Assembly: GCF_029167365.1 (NCBI RefSeq) | Contig: NZ_JARFNM010000001.1 | Coordinates: 1,108,001 to 1,172,000, forward strand | Length of the DNA: 64,000 bases | From: Amygdalobacter nucleatus | Lineage (GTDB): Bacteria; Bacillota; Clostridia; Saccharofermentanales; Fastidiosipilaceae | Reading direction: 5' to 3' | Shown here: positions 27,684 through 37,260 of the stretch, one piece after another | Layout of the letters: each line of letters starts with the position of its first letter | How positions within the stretch are numbered: position 1 is the stretch's first letter | The notes under the pieces: generated by a model | What the model was told of the DNA's origin: nothing | Databases searched by the model: none | What the model saw: the letters and a program-made list of their open reading frames with translations, nothing else | Translations under genes and position numbers: made by a program

Positions 27684-30600
27684 TTAGTTATTATCATCTT
27701 GCTTCAATTGTTTCTTCTTACAAAGCGCCGCTAAACCTGCAATCACTAAAACTAACAAGGCCGCAGTGTTAGTATTTGCTTTTGACTCACCTGTTTTAAC
27801 GACCTGTCCACGCTTAGGCTGCAATGGAGCTGGCTCTGTACTAGGTTCATATGTTGGCTTAGGCTCTGGCTTTTGTTTTGGCTCTGGGATAACTACAGAT
27901 GAACCAACAGCAACTGTGTATTGAATGGTCTTGTCATCACCCTTAGCCTGCGCAAAGTCTTTGCCAGCTTCTATTTGCTCGGCAACCCAACGATAATTAA
28001 ATGTTTGCGTCTTGTTTCCAGCTGTAGCTGTACCAGTAAAAGTACCTACAACTTCGCCTTTTACCGTAAGATTACCTGTAGCTGTCAGACCCACTTTGAT
28101 ATTAGGTACTTTTAAGTCCAAGGTAAATGGAACTGATTGAACATCAGTATACAAAGCAGAGAATGTAGTGTAGCTTTTCTTCAACGTCATTTTGACGCTG
28201 ATTTTTTTGCCTTCAACCTTAACATCACCATTTTTGATTTCAAATAAATTATTGTCAGTTAATGTGGCTGTAGCTGTTTCTGGCAATGTTAAACCTTCTG
28301 GCAGCGTTAAGGTTGCTGTAAATTCGCTCTTAATACCCTTAGTTGTGATGGTATCTGACTCGTTATTGTTATTATTATCAAACTCATCTTTCAAGGCTTT
28401 GATTTGATTCTTAATACTACTTACATCAAGTCGGCCAGTATATTCAAGCAATTCGCCATTTTTCACCTTATGTAACGCATCATGGCCTGTGTCTTCACCT
28501 ATCAGAATATCGCCACCCAAAGTAAAGCAATTTGGCACTTGCAACGTTAACTGAATCGTCTTGTTATCATTTGCAGCTTGTTTGCAGTCTTTACCACTCT
28601 CAGTCTGCTCTGCTGTCCATTGATAATTAAAGACTTTTTCTTTAGTTCCAGCTGTAGCTGTACCAACAAAGGTACCAATAACTTCGCCTTTTACCGTGAG
28701 ATTACCGGCAGCTGTATCTGCCACTTTAATATTTGGCACTTCTAAGTCTAAAGTATCGCTAACACTAGTTACATCCTTAAATAAATCAGAGAATGTAGTG
28801 TAGCTTTTCTTCAACGTCATTTTGACGCTGATTTTTTTGCCTTCAACCTTAACATCACCATTTTTGATTTCAAATAAATTATTGTCAGTTAACGTGGCTC
28901 TAGCTGTTTCTGGCAATGTTAAACCTTCTGGCAGCGTTAAGGTTGCTGTAAATTCGCTCTTAATATCCTTAGTTGTGATGGTATCTGAGCTGTTATTGTT
29001 ATTCTTGTCAAACTCTTCTTTCAAGAGTTTAATTTTATCCTTAATTGAAGAAACATTTAATTTGCCTTCAAAGGTTAAATTATCACCTGCACTTACAGAA
29101 TAAGGAGCAGAATGTACAGTGTCATATGCCTCGTTACCCTTCTTCACTAATAAGTCGCCACCCAAAGTAAGTTCTGTTGGCTTCGAAACAATAAAGGTGT
29201 ATTGGATAGAATTATCTGTTGCAGCATCATCTTTACCATCTTTTGTTTGCTTACCTTTCCAAGTAAAGCTAAACCTCTTACGAGTATCTCCGAATTTAGC
29301 TACGGCTGAGAAATTACCAGTCACATCACCTGTTGCTGTTAATTTCTGCCCATCTTTCAACTTGTCAAAGTCTTTCAATTTCAAGCCATTAACAGTTAAC
29401 GTAATGAGGCTAGGTGCAACTGTTGCTGCGCCTGTTGAGTTGACAGCAGCTTTTAGTTTTTGATAGTTTGTCATGCCAGCTTTTAATTTGAAAGTAACAA
29501 TGACTTTTTGGCCCTTTACTTCTGTTTTACCAAGTTCAAAGCAATCGCCAAGGCCGTTTGCAACAACCTGCGGATTTTTAGGGATTTCAATTTCATTAGG
29601 TAAAGTCAATTTAGCTGTAAAAGTCGACTTTGCGCCAGTTAAAGTGATTTTAGCAAAGTCGTTCTCTTGTTTATTAAATATAAGTTCGATGCCAGACATT
29701 TGTTGTTTAATAGAAGCTACATTAACAGCACCTGTTAAGCTAAATTCTTTGTCTTTATAAACAGGCTGTGCCTTAGTTGTCTTAGCAGCATCAGCACCAT
29801 ACATGTCTGAATCGAGCGATATGTTTTCCACTGACTTGGTTTCAGTATTTGAATCAACTTTCCATGCCAAGTAATAAGTGGTGTCAGCTATAATTTTAGG
29901 ATTTTTTCCTTTAAGTGTAAGACCAAAGAATGAACTTGTGTAGTCATCAAATCTTATACTGCCATGGCCTGCTTCTTCATTTTTATAGAAGTAATCTGTA
30001 TTCGCTAAAACAAAGCCTGTCTTAGTTGCATTTGTATCTGGTTTTAGTTGATTGTGGTCTAATGTTCCGAGCAAATCAAACAAGTTGTCATTATACTTTG
30101 CCTTTTTATTTAATACAGCAACATCGCCATCATTAGCATCCTTCTCAAGGGTAAAAACATCTTTATTTTGTTTAAAGACAGAATCAGCACTGAATGTTCC
30201 GCCATTAGCTGAGAACTTAACTGTATATTCGCTATCTGTATATTTCGCATAAAGATCAATTTGTGTTTTGCCTTCTGCAAAGGTGACTTTGTCGCCTGCT
30301 TTATATTCAGCACCTGTTCCGTCTGGGTTGCTTGTCCAGCCTGTAAACTGTTTGCCTTCCACTTTGAAATCAGCTTGTGCTTTTACTATCTCATCAAAGG
30401 CCAAAACTTCTGCCTCTGTATCCTCTTTCTTTTTGGAAGCAATATAATTCTTACCTTGCCCGTTGTGGTAAATTACAGTTTTAGCTTCCCACTTAGCATA
30501 AGCTTCAGTATCTGTCGTCAATTTCTCGTCCCAGCTGAATTCCTTTTCTTCACCAGAAGCTGTTTTATAGAACCAGCCTAAAAAATTTACGCCATTTTTG

Positions 30601-32243
30601 TCGGTTGGATCTCCTACTTCTGTATTTCCAGCAACATCATCTAACTTATAGCCACGAATAGTTTTAAGTATTTTATCTGCAGTTGTTTTATCTGAGAAGC
30701 TTGCATCATTGTTATTTAATTTAAAGGTGACTTTGGCTGCTGGAGTCCAAACATATTTATTGCCATCATCAGAAGCATTTTTGACTGAATATTCATAAGC
30801 TTGTCCATTTTTATTGATTGGGTTAAGCTTTTCAACACTGTTATCATTTAATTTGAACCAAGTAAGTTTTTCGTTGCCGTTCTCTTCGCCATTCACTGGT
30901 ATAGCTTTACCACTATGATAATTTGGAGAATAGAAAACTTTGTGCGAACCACCAGTAACGATATAATTCGTTCCAGTTTGACCAAGACCATTATCAGAGT
31001 CTGCTTTCATTGGCGTATTAACAACAGAGTCAGCACCAAAGACTATTTTGGTATTATCATTATCTTGTGCACCAAATAGTGAACCGCTATGTCCATCGCC
31101 TTCAATATAACCACCATTAAAAGTAGCTATTCCTTCATTAGCATTTAAGCCGCCATTACCGTTATTTTTGACAATAATCTTCGCACCATTTTCAACTAGA
31201 ACTTTGTTGCCATAACCAAAGGTAATACCTTTAGCACGCCAATGAGTATTAAAATTTTTCACTTCAAAAATCGAATTGTTCGTAAAATGGAATGTACCAT
31301 TAGTCCATGAATTTTCAAAATAAGCACCTGTCTGGTAATTCACACCTTTACCATCAATTGTGAACTTAGAATTGTCCATGTATAATGGGCCCTTAAAATA
31401 TACAGGCAATCTACACAAATTAATTTCAGAATTAATTACTTTAAAGCCATTCCACTCATATAATTGCCATTTTTTGCCCTCATACTTTTGATTCATTGTC
31501 GCATTTTTAAATTCACTATCAGCACTGTTAAATTCAAAGTAGCCATTCTTGATATTCATCTTCAGTTTATCTTTACTTGTGCCAACAATATTGCCACTTG
31601 TTACAAAAGCAAAACCGTTTTCAGCAAATTCGAAAACATAATCACCATCATTGATTTCAGCGCCTTTTTTAACATTAATGGCTGTATTATAGCCTGACAT
31701 AGTCAACTTTTTACCATCAGCTACAGTTAAGTGACTTCCTTCAGCAAGATCAATACCTGTGCCCGTACCTGTCATGGTCACATCATTCAAGAATTTCAAT
31801 GTAACCTTTTTATTAACGCTAATATTGCTTTCACTCAAATTAACAACATTTAGTGTGCCAGCTTCGGCTAGTATTTCCAAAGCTTTATTAAAAGTTTTAA
31901 CCGGCTTATCTGGTGAACCTGCGTTAATATCATCGCCATTTACACTATCCAAATAAATTTCATTAGCATTAACAGTTGCACGATCCTCGAAATTGCTAGG
32001 AGCTTCGGCAGGAACAGCATTATCAGCTGGTGTGTCTACCTTAACAGGCTCTCCTGCAGCATCAGGTGTGGGAGCTGCGTTGGAATTAGGTTCTGCAGCT
32101 GATGTAGATGATTCATTAGAAGTAGCTTCATCAACAGTATTAGCATCTGTGGCCTGAATAAACTTAGCAGGCAACAAGCCAAGCATCATCACCATTGCTA
32201 ATAATAGGCATAAAAATTTACTTTTGAATACTTTTGTTTTCAT
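27684..32243 (-). CDS. Large repeat-containing cell-surface protein with C-terminal anchor
   Basis: A 1519-residue secreted protein. Signal peptide: residues 1-32. A Ser/Ala/Pro/Glu-rich linker follows to about 88. Residues ~95-460 resemble a right-handed beta-helix (start YLDSVNGDDINAGSPDKPV, DUF1565/pectate-lyase style). Residues ~500-690 contain two or three InlB/Flg_new-type repeats (FLGWFYKTASG, FTGWTSNPDGTG). Residues ~820-1440 hold about three repeats of one domain, the last two offset by exactly 210 residues. A Pro/Glu/Lys linker leads to VVKTGE, a hydrophobic helix and KKKQ. The layout is that of a sortase substrate, but the LP of LPxTG is VV. Likely an adhesin; ligand unknown. Confidence 0.88.
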   Translation of the reverse strand: MKTKVFKSKFLCLLLAMVMMLGLLPAKFIQATDANTVDEATSNESSTSAAEPNSNAAPTPDAAGEPVKVDTPADNAVPAEAPSNFEDRATVNANEIYLDSVNGDDINAGSPDKPVKTFNKALEILAEAGTLNVVNLSESNISVNKKVTLKFLNDVTMTGTGTGIDLAEGSHLTVADGKKLTMSGYNTAINVKKGAEINDGDYVFEFAENGFAFVTSGNIVGTSKDKLKMNIKNGYFEFNSADSEFKNATMNQKYEGKKWQLYEWNGFKVINSEINLCRLPVYFKGPLYMDNSKFTIDGKGVNYQTGAYFENSWTNGTFHFTNNSIFEVKNFNTHWRAKGITFGYGNKVLVENGAKIIVKNNGNGGLNANEGIATFNGGYIEGDGHSGSLFGAQDNDNTKIVFGADSVVNTPMKADSDNGLGQTGTNYIVTGGSHKVFYSPNYHSGKAIPVNGEENGNEKLTWFKLNDNSVEKLNPINKNGQAYEYSVKNASDDGNKYVWTPAAKVTFKLNNNDASFSDKTTADKILKTIRGYKLDDVAGNTEVGDPTDKNGVNFLGWFYKTASGEEKEFSWDEKLTTDTEAYAKWEAKTVIYHNGQGKNYIASKKKEDTEAEVLAFDEIVKAQADFKVEGKQFTGWTSNPDGTGAEYKAGDKVTFAEGKTQIDLYAKYTDSEYTVKFSANGGTFSADSVFKQNKDVFTLEKDANDGDVAVLNKKAKYNDNLFDLLGTLDHNQLKPDTNATKTGFVLANTDYFYKNEEAGHGSIRFDDYTSSFFGLTLKGKNPKIIADTTYYLAWKVDSNTETKSVENISLDSDMYGADAAKTTKAQPVYKDKEFSLTGAVNVASIKQQMSGIELIFNKQENDFAKITLTGAKSTFTAKLTLPNEIEIPKNPQVVANGLGDCFELGKTEVKGQKVIVTFKLKAGMTNYQKLKAAVNSTGAATVAPSLITLTVNGLKLKDFDKLKDGQKLTATGDVTGNFSAVAKFGDTRKRFSFTWKGKQTKDGKDDAATDNSIQYTFIVSKPTELTLGGDLLVKKGNEAYDTVHSAPYSVSAGDNLTFEGKLNVSSIKDKIKLLKEEFDKNNNNSSDTITTKDIKSEFTATLTLPEGLTLPETARATLTDNNLFEIKNGDVKVEGKKISVKMTLKKSYTTFSDLFKDVTSVSDTLDLEVPNIKVADTAAGNLTVKGEVIGTFVGTATAGTKEKVFNYQWTAEQTESGKDCKQAANDNKTIQLTLQVPNCFTLGGDILIGEDTGHDALHKVKNGELLEYTGRLDVSSIKNQIKALKDEFDNNNNNESDTITTKGIKSEFTATLTLPEGLTLPETATATLTDNNLFEIKNGDVKVEGKKISVKMTLKKSYTTFSALYTDVQSVPFTLDLKVPNIKVGLTATGNLTVKGEVVGTFTGTATAGNKTQTFNYRWVAEQIEAGKDFAQAKGDDKTIQYTVAVGSSVVIPEPKQKPEPKPTYEPSTEPAPLQPKRGQVVKTGESKANTNTAALLVLVIAGLAALCKKKQLKQDDNN
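28158..28398. repeat. Direct repeat copy 1 within the surface-protein gene
   Basis: Near-identical to 28788-29028, exactly 630 bp (210 codons) apart, with only scattered differences over the first ~200 bp. Encodes the same part of the repeated domain (LTLPEGLTLPETATATL, KISVKMTLKKSYTTFS). Confidence 0.9.
28788..29028. repeat. Direct repeat copy 2 within the surface-protein gene
   Basis: Partner of 28158-28398 at a 630-bp offset. Near-identity at DNA level implies recent duplication or ongoing gene conversion between adjacent repeats. Confidence 0.9.
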
Positions 32244-32277
32244 TTTTTCTCTCCATTAAATTTTGCTAAAAAAACAC

Positions 32278-32323
32278 AAAAAAAAGACAGCACCATACAC
32301 CTAACCATAAAGTATATCGTGCC
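32278..32323 (-). terminator. Terminator-like hairpin in the leader of the surface-protein gene
   Basis: On minus GCACGATATAC pairs with GTGTATGGTGC (one mismatch, one G-U) around an 11-nt loop; TGTC and then eight T follow, 35 bp before the ATG. It could be an attenuator. The mismatch and the 4-nt gap before the T-run make it weaker than the other terminators here. Confidence 0.4.
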
Positions 32324-32361
32324 GCCAATTGTAAAATTCTAAGTAAAAACAGGCAGTATTA

Positions 32362-32409
<48 letters not shown>

Positions 32410-32414
32410 CAAGA

Positions 32415-32443
32415 ATTGTCTATGTAATTTCATAGCTTGTCAA
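32415..32443 (-). promoter_or_regulatory. Candidate promoter of the surface-protein gene
   Basis: TTGACA (32438-32443) is a perfect -35; GACAAT (32415-32420), 17 bp away, is a 4/6 -10. Predicted start is near 32408, at the edge of the GTCT tract. Confidence 0.5.
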
Positions 32444-32522
32444 CTTTCTTACTTTTCTTAAATGATTATATCTGATAAATTTGCCGTTACGGTAATTTTA
32501 AAGCTTGATTTTTTCAATTAAT

Positions 32523-34475
32523 TTACAATAACGGTCCAAGTGGCCTTAAAGCAACGCCCAAAAGCTTATCTTTGAGTGGCAGATTCTGACAAAATGCCAA
32601 ATTTATCTTACGACATTTCGGCCGTGTTGCCTGAAAATCCAGGAGAATATCTTTGGCCAGCTTACGGTCATAAACAAGCACCGCATTTTCAAAATTCAAA
32701 TACATACTACGATAATCCAAATTAACCGTACCAACGATTGAGAGACAATCATCAATCAGCATCACTTTGGAATGAATGAAACCAGGCAAGTATTCATAGA
32801 GCATGATGCCAGCTTGTAGAAGTTGCGGATAAATCGATCTAGCCAAAATCTGCATAATGCGTTTATCGGCAATAGATGGTAAATAAATCTCAATCTTTAC
32901 GCCTCTTGTAGTAGCTACTGTCAACGCCCTCAACAACTCATCACTCAAGATCAAATAAGGCGTCATAATCTTTATTTGTGCTTTTGCCACATATATAGAC
33001 TGCAAAAACACGTTTTCAGAAATAGAGTTCATAACACTGGGCGCATCAGCATAAGGAATAAGCAAATTACGTAGATTATTCGGTGAAAAATCCTCAGGCA
33101 TAGACTGCACTGTAACCAAATCATGCCCTACGCCGCCTTGTTCAATAGCCAATTCATGCTGCGACCAGGGCAAGTCGTTCTGCCGATCCAAATTTTTGGT
33201 CGAAAGCTTACTTAACGGCTTTTGACTATTAAGCTTATCATCAGTTAAATTCTCTGTCTCAGCTTTAGCTTTCCGTTTGACTTTGGCTTTGGCTAATTGC
33301 CAAGTCTGACGTAACTTATTCCGCGCCTGACTAGCCTTATTGGGCTTTTTCTTAAGCAACGTTACATCATAAGCTTGCACATTAAGTGGTAATTCTAAAT
33401 CACGCTGACTCAAGTTAAAGGCCGCTGCTTCTGGATTCAACAAACTTGCTAAGTCCAAATCATCTTCTTTGTCAGGGTTATAACTAGCTGTGAAATTAGC
33501 TAAGAAGAAAGCCTGCATACGCATCGCAGCTTCACCCTCCACCCGAATTGCCGCATCTTTCCAATGGCCATAAGGTGCGGCTTGGTTGATGTATTCATCA
33601 GCAATATTTAAGCCGCCAGTAAAAGCTATCTCACCATCGACAATTAACAGCTTGCGATGATCACGATGGTTATGATCCATCGTAAGCTGGCCATTAATCG
33701 GCATGAAAACAGCTGTTTTAGCCCCAGCATTTCTTAATGTTTGCGCTAAATCGAAATTCAACAACAAATCACAAGCACCATCGTATAAGAAATAGACCTC
33801 AACACCAGCTTGCAATTTAGCCGACAAAATCTCCAAAAGCTCGTCAAGCATCTGACCATTTTTAATAATATAGAACTCAATACAGATATGCTTCTTAGCT
33901 TGTAAAAGCGCTGCTTTCATATCAGGCCAAGCATAATCGCCTAAACTATAATATTTGACCTTCTGATTCGGATAAATGCGGCTTCCACTGTGGCGAAAGA
34001 TAAGCGCAGCAATATTATAAAAATTGGCTAAGCCCTGTGCTTGTAACAAAGATTTCCACTCTGCCATCAAGCGCCGGCCCCGCATAGTGAAATACTTAAC
34101 GAAAATTTGCTCCTTACTAAAAGTGCGTGCTAACAAAGTGCGTTTTTGCATAAAGCTGCCATTAATAAACAGATAGAAAAGCCATGTGAATAAAGGCGCA
34201 AGCGCAGCTCCTAACAGCCAACAAAATTTGGAAGCTGTCGTAATGTGTTGCACCATAATAAACCAGGCAAAAGCAACAAAGGACACAAAACTAGCTATAC
34301 TGACGAAATTAAAAATATTCGTCTGCACGGTGTAAAAGAGCAACACAAACAAAACAAATTGCATGCAAAGCAAGCTCAGGAACCAATAGATTCGCCTCGA
34401 CTGCACCCTAGCTATAAAACTCTTACTTACTTTCTTGTTCTCTTTTCTAGTTTGTTCATAAAGCTTTTCACTCAT
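32523..34475 (-). CDS. cls: Cardiolipin synthase (phospholipase D superfamily) with basic insert
   Basis: Joins two phosphatidylglycerol molecules into cardiolipin at the membrane. Two N-terminal membrane segments (residues ~28-90) precede two HKD motifs: HRKLLIVDG (near 272) and HSKVMLIDD (near 567). At 650 residues it is longer than the usual ~480-510; the extra ~105 residues lie between the HKD motifs (about 375-480), are rich in Lys, Arg, Gln and Asn, and look disordered. It directly follows murJ, 9 bp after its stop region, so the two are probably co-expressed. Confidence 0.92.
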   Translation of the reverse strand: MSEKLYEQTRKENKKVSKSFIARVQSRRIYWFLSLLCMQFVLFVLLFYTVQTNIFNFVSIASFVSFVAFAWFIMVQHITTASKFCWLLGAALAPLFTWLFYLFINGSFMQKRTLLARTFSKEQIFVKYFTMRGRRLMAEWKSLLQAQGLANFYNIAALIFRHSGSRIYPNQKVKYYSLGDYAWPDMKAALLQAKKHICIEFYIIKNGQMLDELLEILSAKLQAGVEVYFLYDGACDLLLNFDLAQTLRNAGAKTAVFMPINGQLTMDHNHRDHRKLLIVDGEIAFTGGLNIADEYINQAAPYGHWKDAAIRVEGEAAMRMQAFFLANFTASYNPDKEDDLDLASLLNPEAAAFNLSQRDLELPLNVQAYDVTLLKKKPNKASQARNKLRQTWQLAKAKVKRKAKAETENLTDDKLNSQKPLSKLSTKNLDRQNDLPWSQHELAIEQGGVGHDLVTVQSMPEDFSPNNLRNLLIPYADAPSVMNSISENVFLQSIYVAKAQIKIMTPYLILSDELLRALTVATTRGVKIEIYLPSIADKRIMQILARSIYPQLLQAGIMLYEYLPGFIHSKVMLIDDCLSIVGTVNLDYRSMYLNFENAVLVYDRKLAKDILLDFQATRPKCRKINLAFCQNLPLKDKLLGVALRPLGPLL

Positions 34476-34484
34476 GCCTAACTC

Positions 34485-36068
34485 CTAATGCCAAAGCTGT
34501 TTAATGTTCCTAAGCTCATTGACCCCAACCAAAAATGCAAACAAATAATAAGTTGCATAAGCCACAAGGCCACGCGCGCCTAGATAGGCTAAATTAACTA
34601 ATTTATGCCTAAACATTAATGGAGCTAAATAATAATGATCTAAAACTAAATATACAGTTAATGCCATCAAAGCTACCCAGTTCTGCCACAAGAAGAAAGC
34701 AAATTTACGCAATTTTTCCTGCTTGAACTTGTGATGGTAAATGCCCTGTAAAATGCAAGCAATCAAAGCGCTTGCCAACAAGAAAGCCAACGACAAGCCA
34801 GCTACTTGCCCTGTTTGAGCGGCAAAGTAGCCTAGACCTAAAGTCAATAGCAACGAAATCAAAGCATTCAGAAGCGGCACCACTGTAATACTGTGGGCAT
34901 AGAAAGCATAGTTATAAATATAGATAATTGATTGGCAAACAATTACTGGCGCATAGAAAGTCAAGATGCCAGCCGCCGACTTCAAAATCTCATAGTAATT
35001 GGCTAAATCGCCTGTTGCAAATTTAGGTAACTGATTCTTCCACCAGAAAATACCAACCACAATCTCTTGGCGTAAGCTGAAAAAGATCAATGCCGAAGGC
35101 AAGGCAAATAACAACACTAAGCGCAAGGCTTTATTCAACATTTCCCCTGCTTTTACTTGATTATTTTGGCCAATATAAGTGGCTAAAGATGGAAGCATAA
35201 CTTGGCCGATAGCTACCGTGAACACGCCATAAGGCAACATCCAGACAGTTGTCGCATACCTAAGCGCTGTCGCACTACCAGCTGGCATAGCTTTGGTATA
35301 AGCTTGCAAAAAGATATTACTGAATTGCGCAATTGAAGCTGAAAGCATCGTTGGCAAAGCTAACAACAGTAAATGTCTGAAGCCAGGTCTATTAAATTGG
35401 CAATTAAATTTAATATTCGGTAACAGCTGTCTTGCTAATAAAAGCTGCCAAATAAAGTAAACAAAGGCACTCAAGCTTATGCCCACCGCTACATGTAACA
35501 AAGCCTGCTCATTGGCCCGTCCTAACACAATCAAGCTCACGCAAACCAACGAGTTATAAAGAGCTGGTCCTAAAGCCGTGCGCGTGAATAATTTGTGGGC
35601 GTTGAGAATGCCAATTGTCAGCGCTGCACCCATCATGAAGAAAGTTTGCGGGAACAAACGCCTTGCAACTTGCACGGTCAAGCTCAAATTAGTTGTCTTA
35701 CTGATCAAAGCTAAAATTGGATAAGCGGCCACTTCTAAGATGAGCACAGCCAATAACATCAATAAGCTGAAAAAGCTAATAAAGGTGCTGACATCACGCC
35801 AAGTCTTACGCTCATCTTGCGTGCCTAAGGCTTTGGCCAAGGTTGGAATCAACGCTGCTTGAATAGAGCCACCAATCAGTAAATCATATATTAAATCCGG
35901 AATGAGGAAACCTTGGACATAGGCATCCGTTAATTCAGGTTTTTGTAATACCACGCCATAGAGCACCTCGCGCACCTGGCCCGTAACCTTGCTCAAAAGC
36001 AAACCGACAATAACGACTAAAGCCGCTTTTTTGAATGAATTTTTCTTTAATTGCTCACTACTTTGCAT
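34485..36068 (-). CDS. murJ: Lipid II flippase MurJ
   Basis: A MATE-like transporter of the MviN/MurJ family that moves lipid II to the outer face of the membrane for peptidoglycan synthesis. About 14 hydrophobic segments; the N-terminal stretch LLSKVTGQVREVLYG and GSIQAALIPTLAKAL are the family's conserved blocks. The ATG at 36068 (AGGT upstream) is preferred to the GTG one codon earlier. Confidence 0.93.
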   Translation of the reverse strand: MQSSEQLKKNSFKKAALVVIVGLLLSKVTGQVREVLYGVVLQKPELTDAYVQGFLIPDLIYDLLIGGSIQAALIPTLAKALGTQDERKTWRDVSTFISFFSLLMLLAVLILEVAAYPILALISKTTNLSLTVQVARRLFPQTFFMMGAALTIGILNAHKLFTRTALGPALYNSLVCVSLIVLGRANEQALLHVAVGISLSAFVYFIWQLLLARQLLPNIKFNCQFNRPGFRHLLLLALPTMLSASIAQFSNIFLQAYTKAMPAGSATALRYATTVWMLPYGVFTVAIGQVMLPSLATYIGQNNQVKAGEMLNKALRLVLLFALPSALIFFSLRQEIVVGIFWWKNQLPKFATGDLANYYEILKSAAGILTFYAPVIVCQSIIYIYNYAFYAHSITVVPLLNALISLLLTLGLGYFAAQTGQVAGLSLAFLLASALIACILQGIYHHKFKQEKLRKFAFFLWQNWVALMALTVYLVLDHYYLAPLMFRHKLVNLAYLGARGLVAYATYYLFAFLVGVNELRNIKQLWH

Positions 36069-36124
36069 CACATTTACCTGAACTAAATATCTGTCTCAAT
36101 CATAGCACTAAATAAGTCTGAACT

Positions 36125-36670
36125 TTAAGCGCATTTAGCTAAGATTGCCAAGAGCTCCTCCATTGCCCAAACACAAACGGCTAAACGCACTTTGTTACGC
36201 TCTGGCACGAACAATTCTTTATAAGTTCTGACATTAATCTCACCTGTATCTTTGTCACGTCTTGTAATAGCCATATAGACGGTGCCACATGGTTCTTTCT
36301 CAGACCAGTTTGCATTCTCAGGGCCGGCAAAGCCGCTCACTGCAATCGCTATATCAGCCGCTTGGACTTGCCTTAAACTGTTTGTCGCCATTTCGCGCAC
36401 ACAATTAGCAGACACAGCTCCGTCTTTAGCCAAAACTTCACTATCTACGTTTAGTAACTGTTGCTTCATCTCATCTAAATAACAAACATATGCGCCTAAT
36501 AAATAGGCACTGGCCCCTGCAACATCGGCTAAATGGGAAGCTAGCATACCAGCTGTTAAAGATTCAGCCGTTACAATTTTTAATTCACGTTCCGTCAAAA
36601 TAGAAGCTAACTTTTGACTATATTCTGCCAATTTAATAATCAGCATATCGACGTTAAGTTCACTTACCAT
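36125..36670 (-). CDS. CinA C-terminal domain protein (NMN amidohydrolase-like)
   Basis: A stand-alone CinA-C domain of about 181 residues: TAESLTAGMLASHLAD, GASAYLLGAYVCY, and AVSGFAGP are characteristic. In PncC proteins this domain deamidates nicotinamide mononucleotide in pyridine nucleotide recycling. The competence-damage N-terminal domain of CinA is absent. The ATG at 36670 follows AGGTGA and starts 2 bp past the stop of the upstream phosphatase gene. Confidence 0.88.
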   Translation of the reverse strand: MVSELNVDMLIIKLAEYSQKLASILTERELKIVTAESLTAGMLASHLADVAGASAYLLGAYVCYLDEMKQQLLNVDSEVLAKDGAVSANCVREMATNSLRQVQAADIAIAVSGFAGPENANWSEKEPCGTVYMAITRRDKDTGEINVRTYKELFVPERNKVRLAVCVWAMEELLAILAKCA

Positions 36671-36672
36671 AA

Positions 36673-37260
36673 TTAACAATCACCTACTTCTCTGCTCGGT
36701 ACAATGCTACGTTCATAGATAAAGTTACCATTTTCATAGCGATAAACTTGTATAGCACAGTTCAGAAACTCTGCATTTGTTCCTTCTTTGAATTGACAGG
36801 CTTGATAAAAAGCTAAATTGACGCAGCCATGGGCGACAATTAAGATGTTCTCAGCTTCAGTTTTAGCAATTTCTGCAATAGTTGTCAGTACCCGTTTTTC
36901 AAATTCAGCATAACTTTCGCCCCCAAACAAGGCATATGTGTCTTTTGGCAAGCGATAGAAAATTTTCGGATCTTGCAAACACTCTCCCTCACCCTCGAAC
37001 ACACCAAAATCCCATTCTTTTAGGCCAGTTAGATAAGTGTAAGGTTGGTCGATCATCGTCTCCAAAGTTTGCCGAGCTCTTAAAGCCCGTGAACAATAAA
37101 TTTTATCGAACTTAATGCCTTGCTGCTTGAGATAAATTCCAGCTTGTTTAGCCTGTTTAAGCCCAAGTTCTGTTAATTTTGCATCACAAGAGCCTTGAAT
37201 AATCTTTAACTTATTGAATTGAGTTTGGCCATGCCTAACTAAATATAGATGTTTTACCAT
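36673..37260 (-). CDS. Histidine phosphatase family protein (phosphoglycerate mutase-like)
   Basis: 195 residues with the phosphohistidine motif LVRHGQTQFN (R9, H10, G11), the SRALRARQT segment, the acid EWDFGVFEGE and the second histidine in IVAHGC. All active-site residues expected of the family are present. Substrate could be a sugar phosphate or a cobalamin-pathway intermediate; nothing nearby decides. It overlaps the upstream paralogue by 7 bp and the CinA-C gene follows immediately. Confidence 0.9.
   Translation of the reverse strand: MVKHLYLVRHGQTQFNKLKIIQGSCDAKLTELGLKQAKQAGIYLKQQGIKFDKIYCSRALRARQTLETMIDQPYTYLTGLKEWDFGVFEGEGECLQDPKIFYRLPKDTYALFGGESYAEFEKRVLTTIAEIAKTEAENILIVAHGCVNLAFYQACQFKEGTNAEFLNCAIQVYRYENGNFIYERSIVPSREVGDC

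Noticed and set aside
28192-29463. Plus-strand ORFs opposite the surface-protein gene, two of which look alike
   Set aside because: Their similarity only reflects the duplicated repeat on the minus strand.
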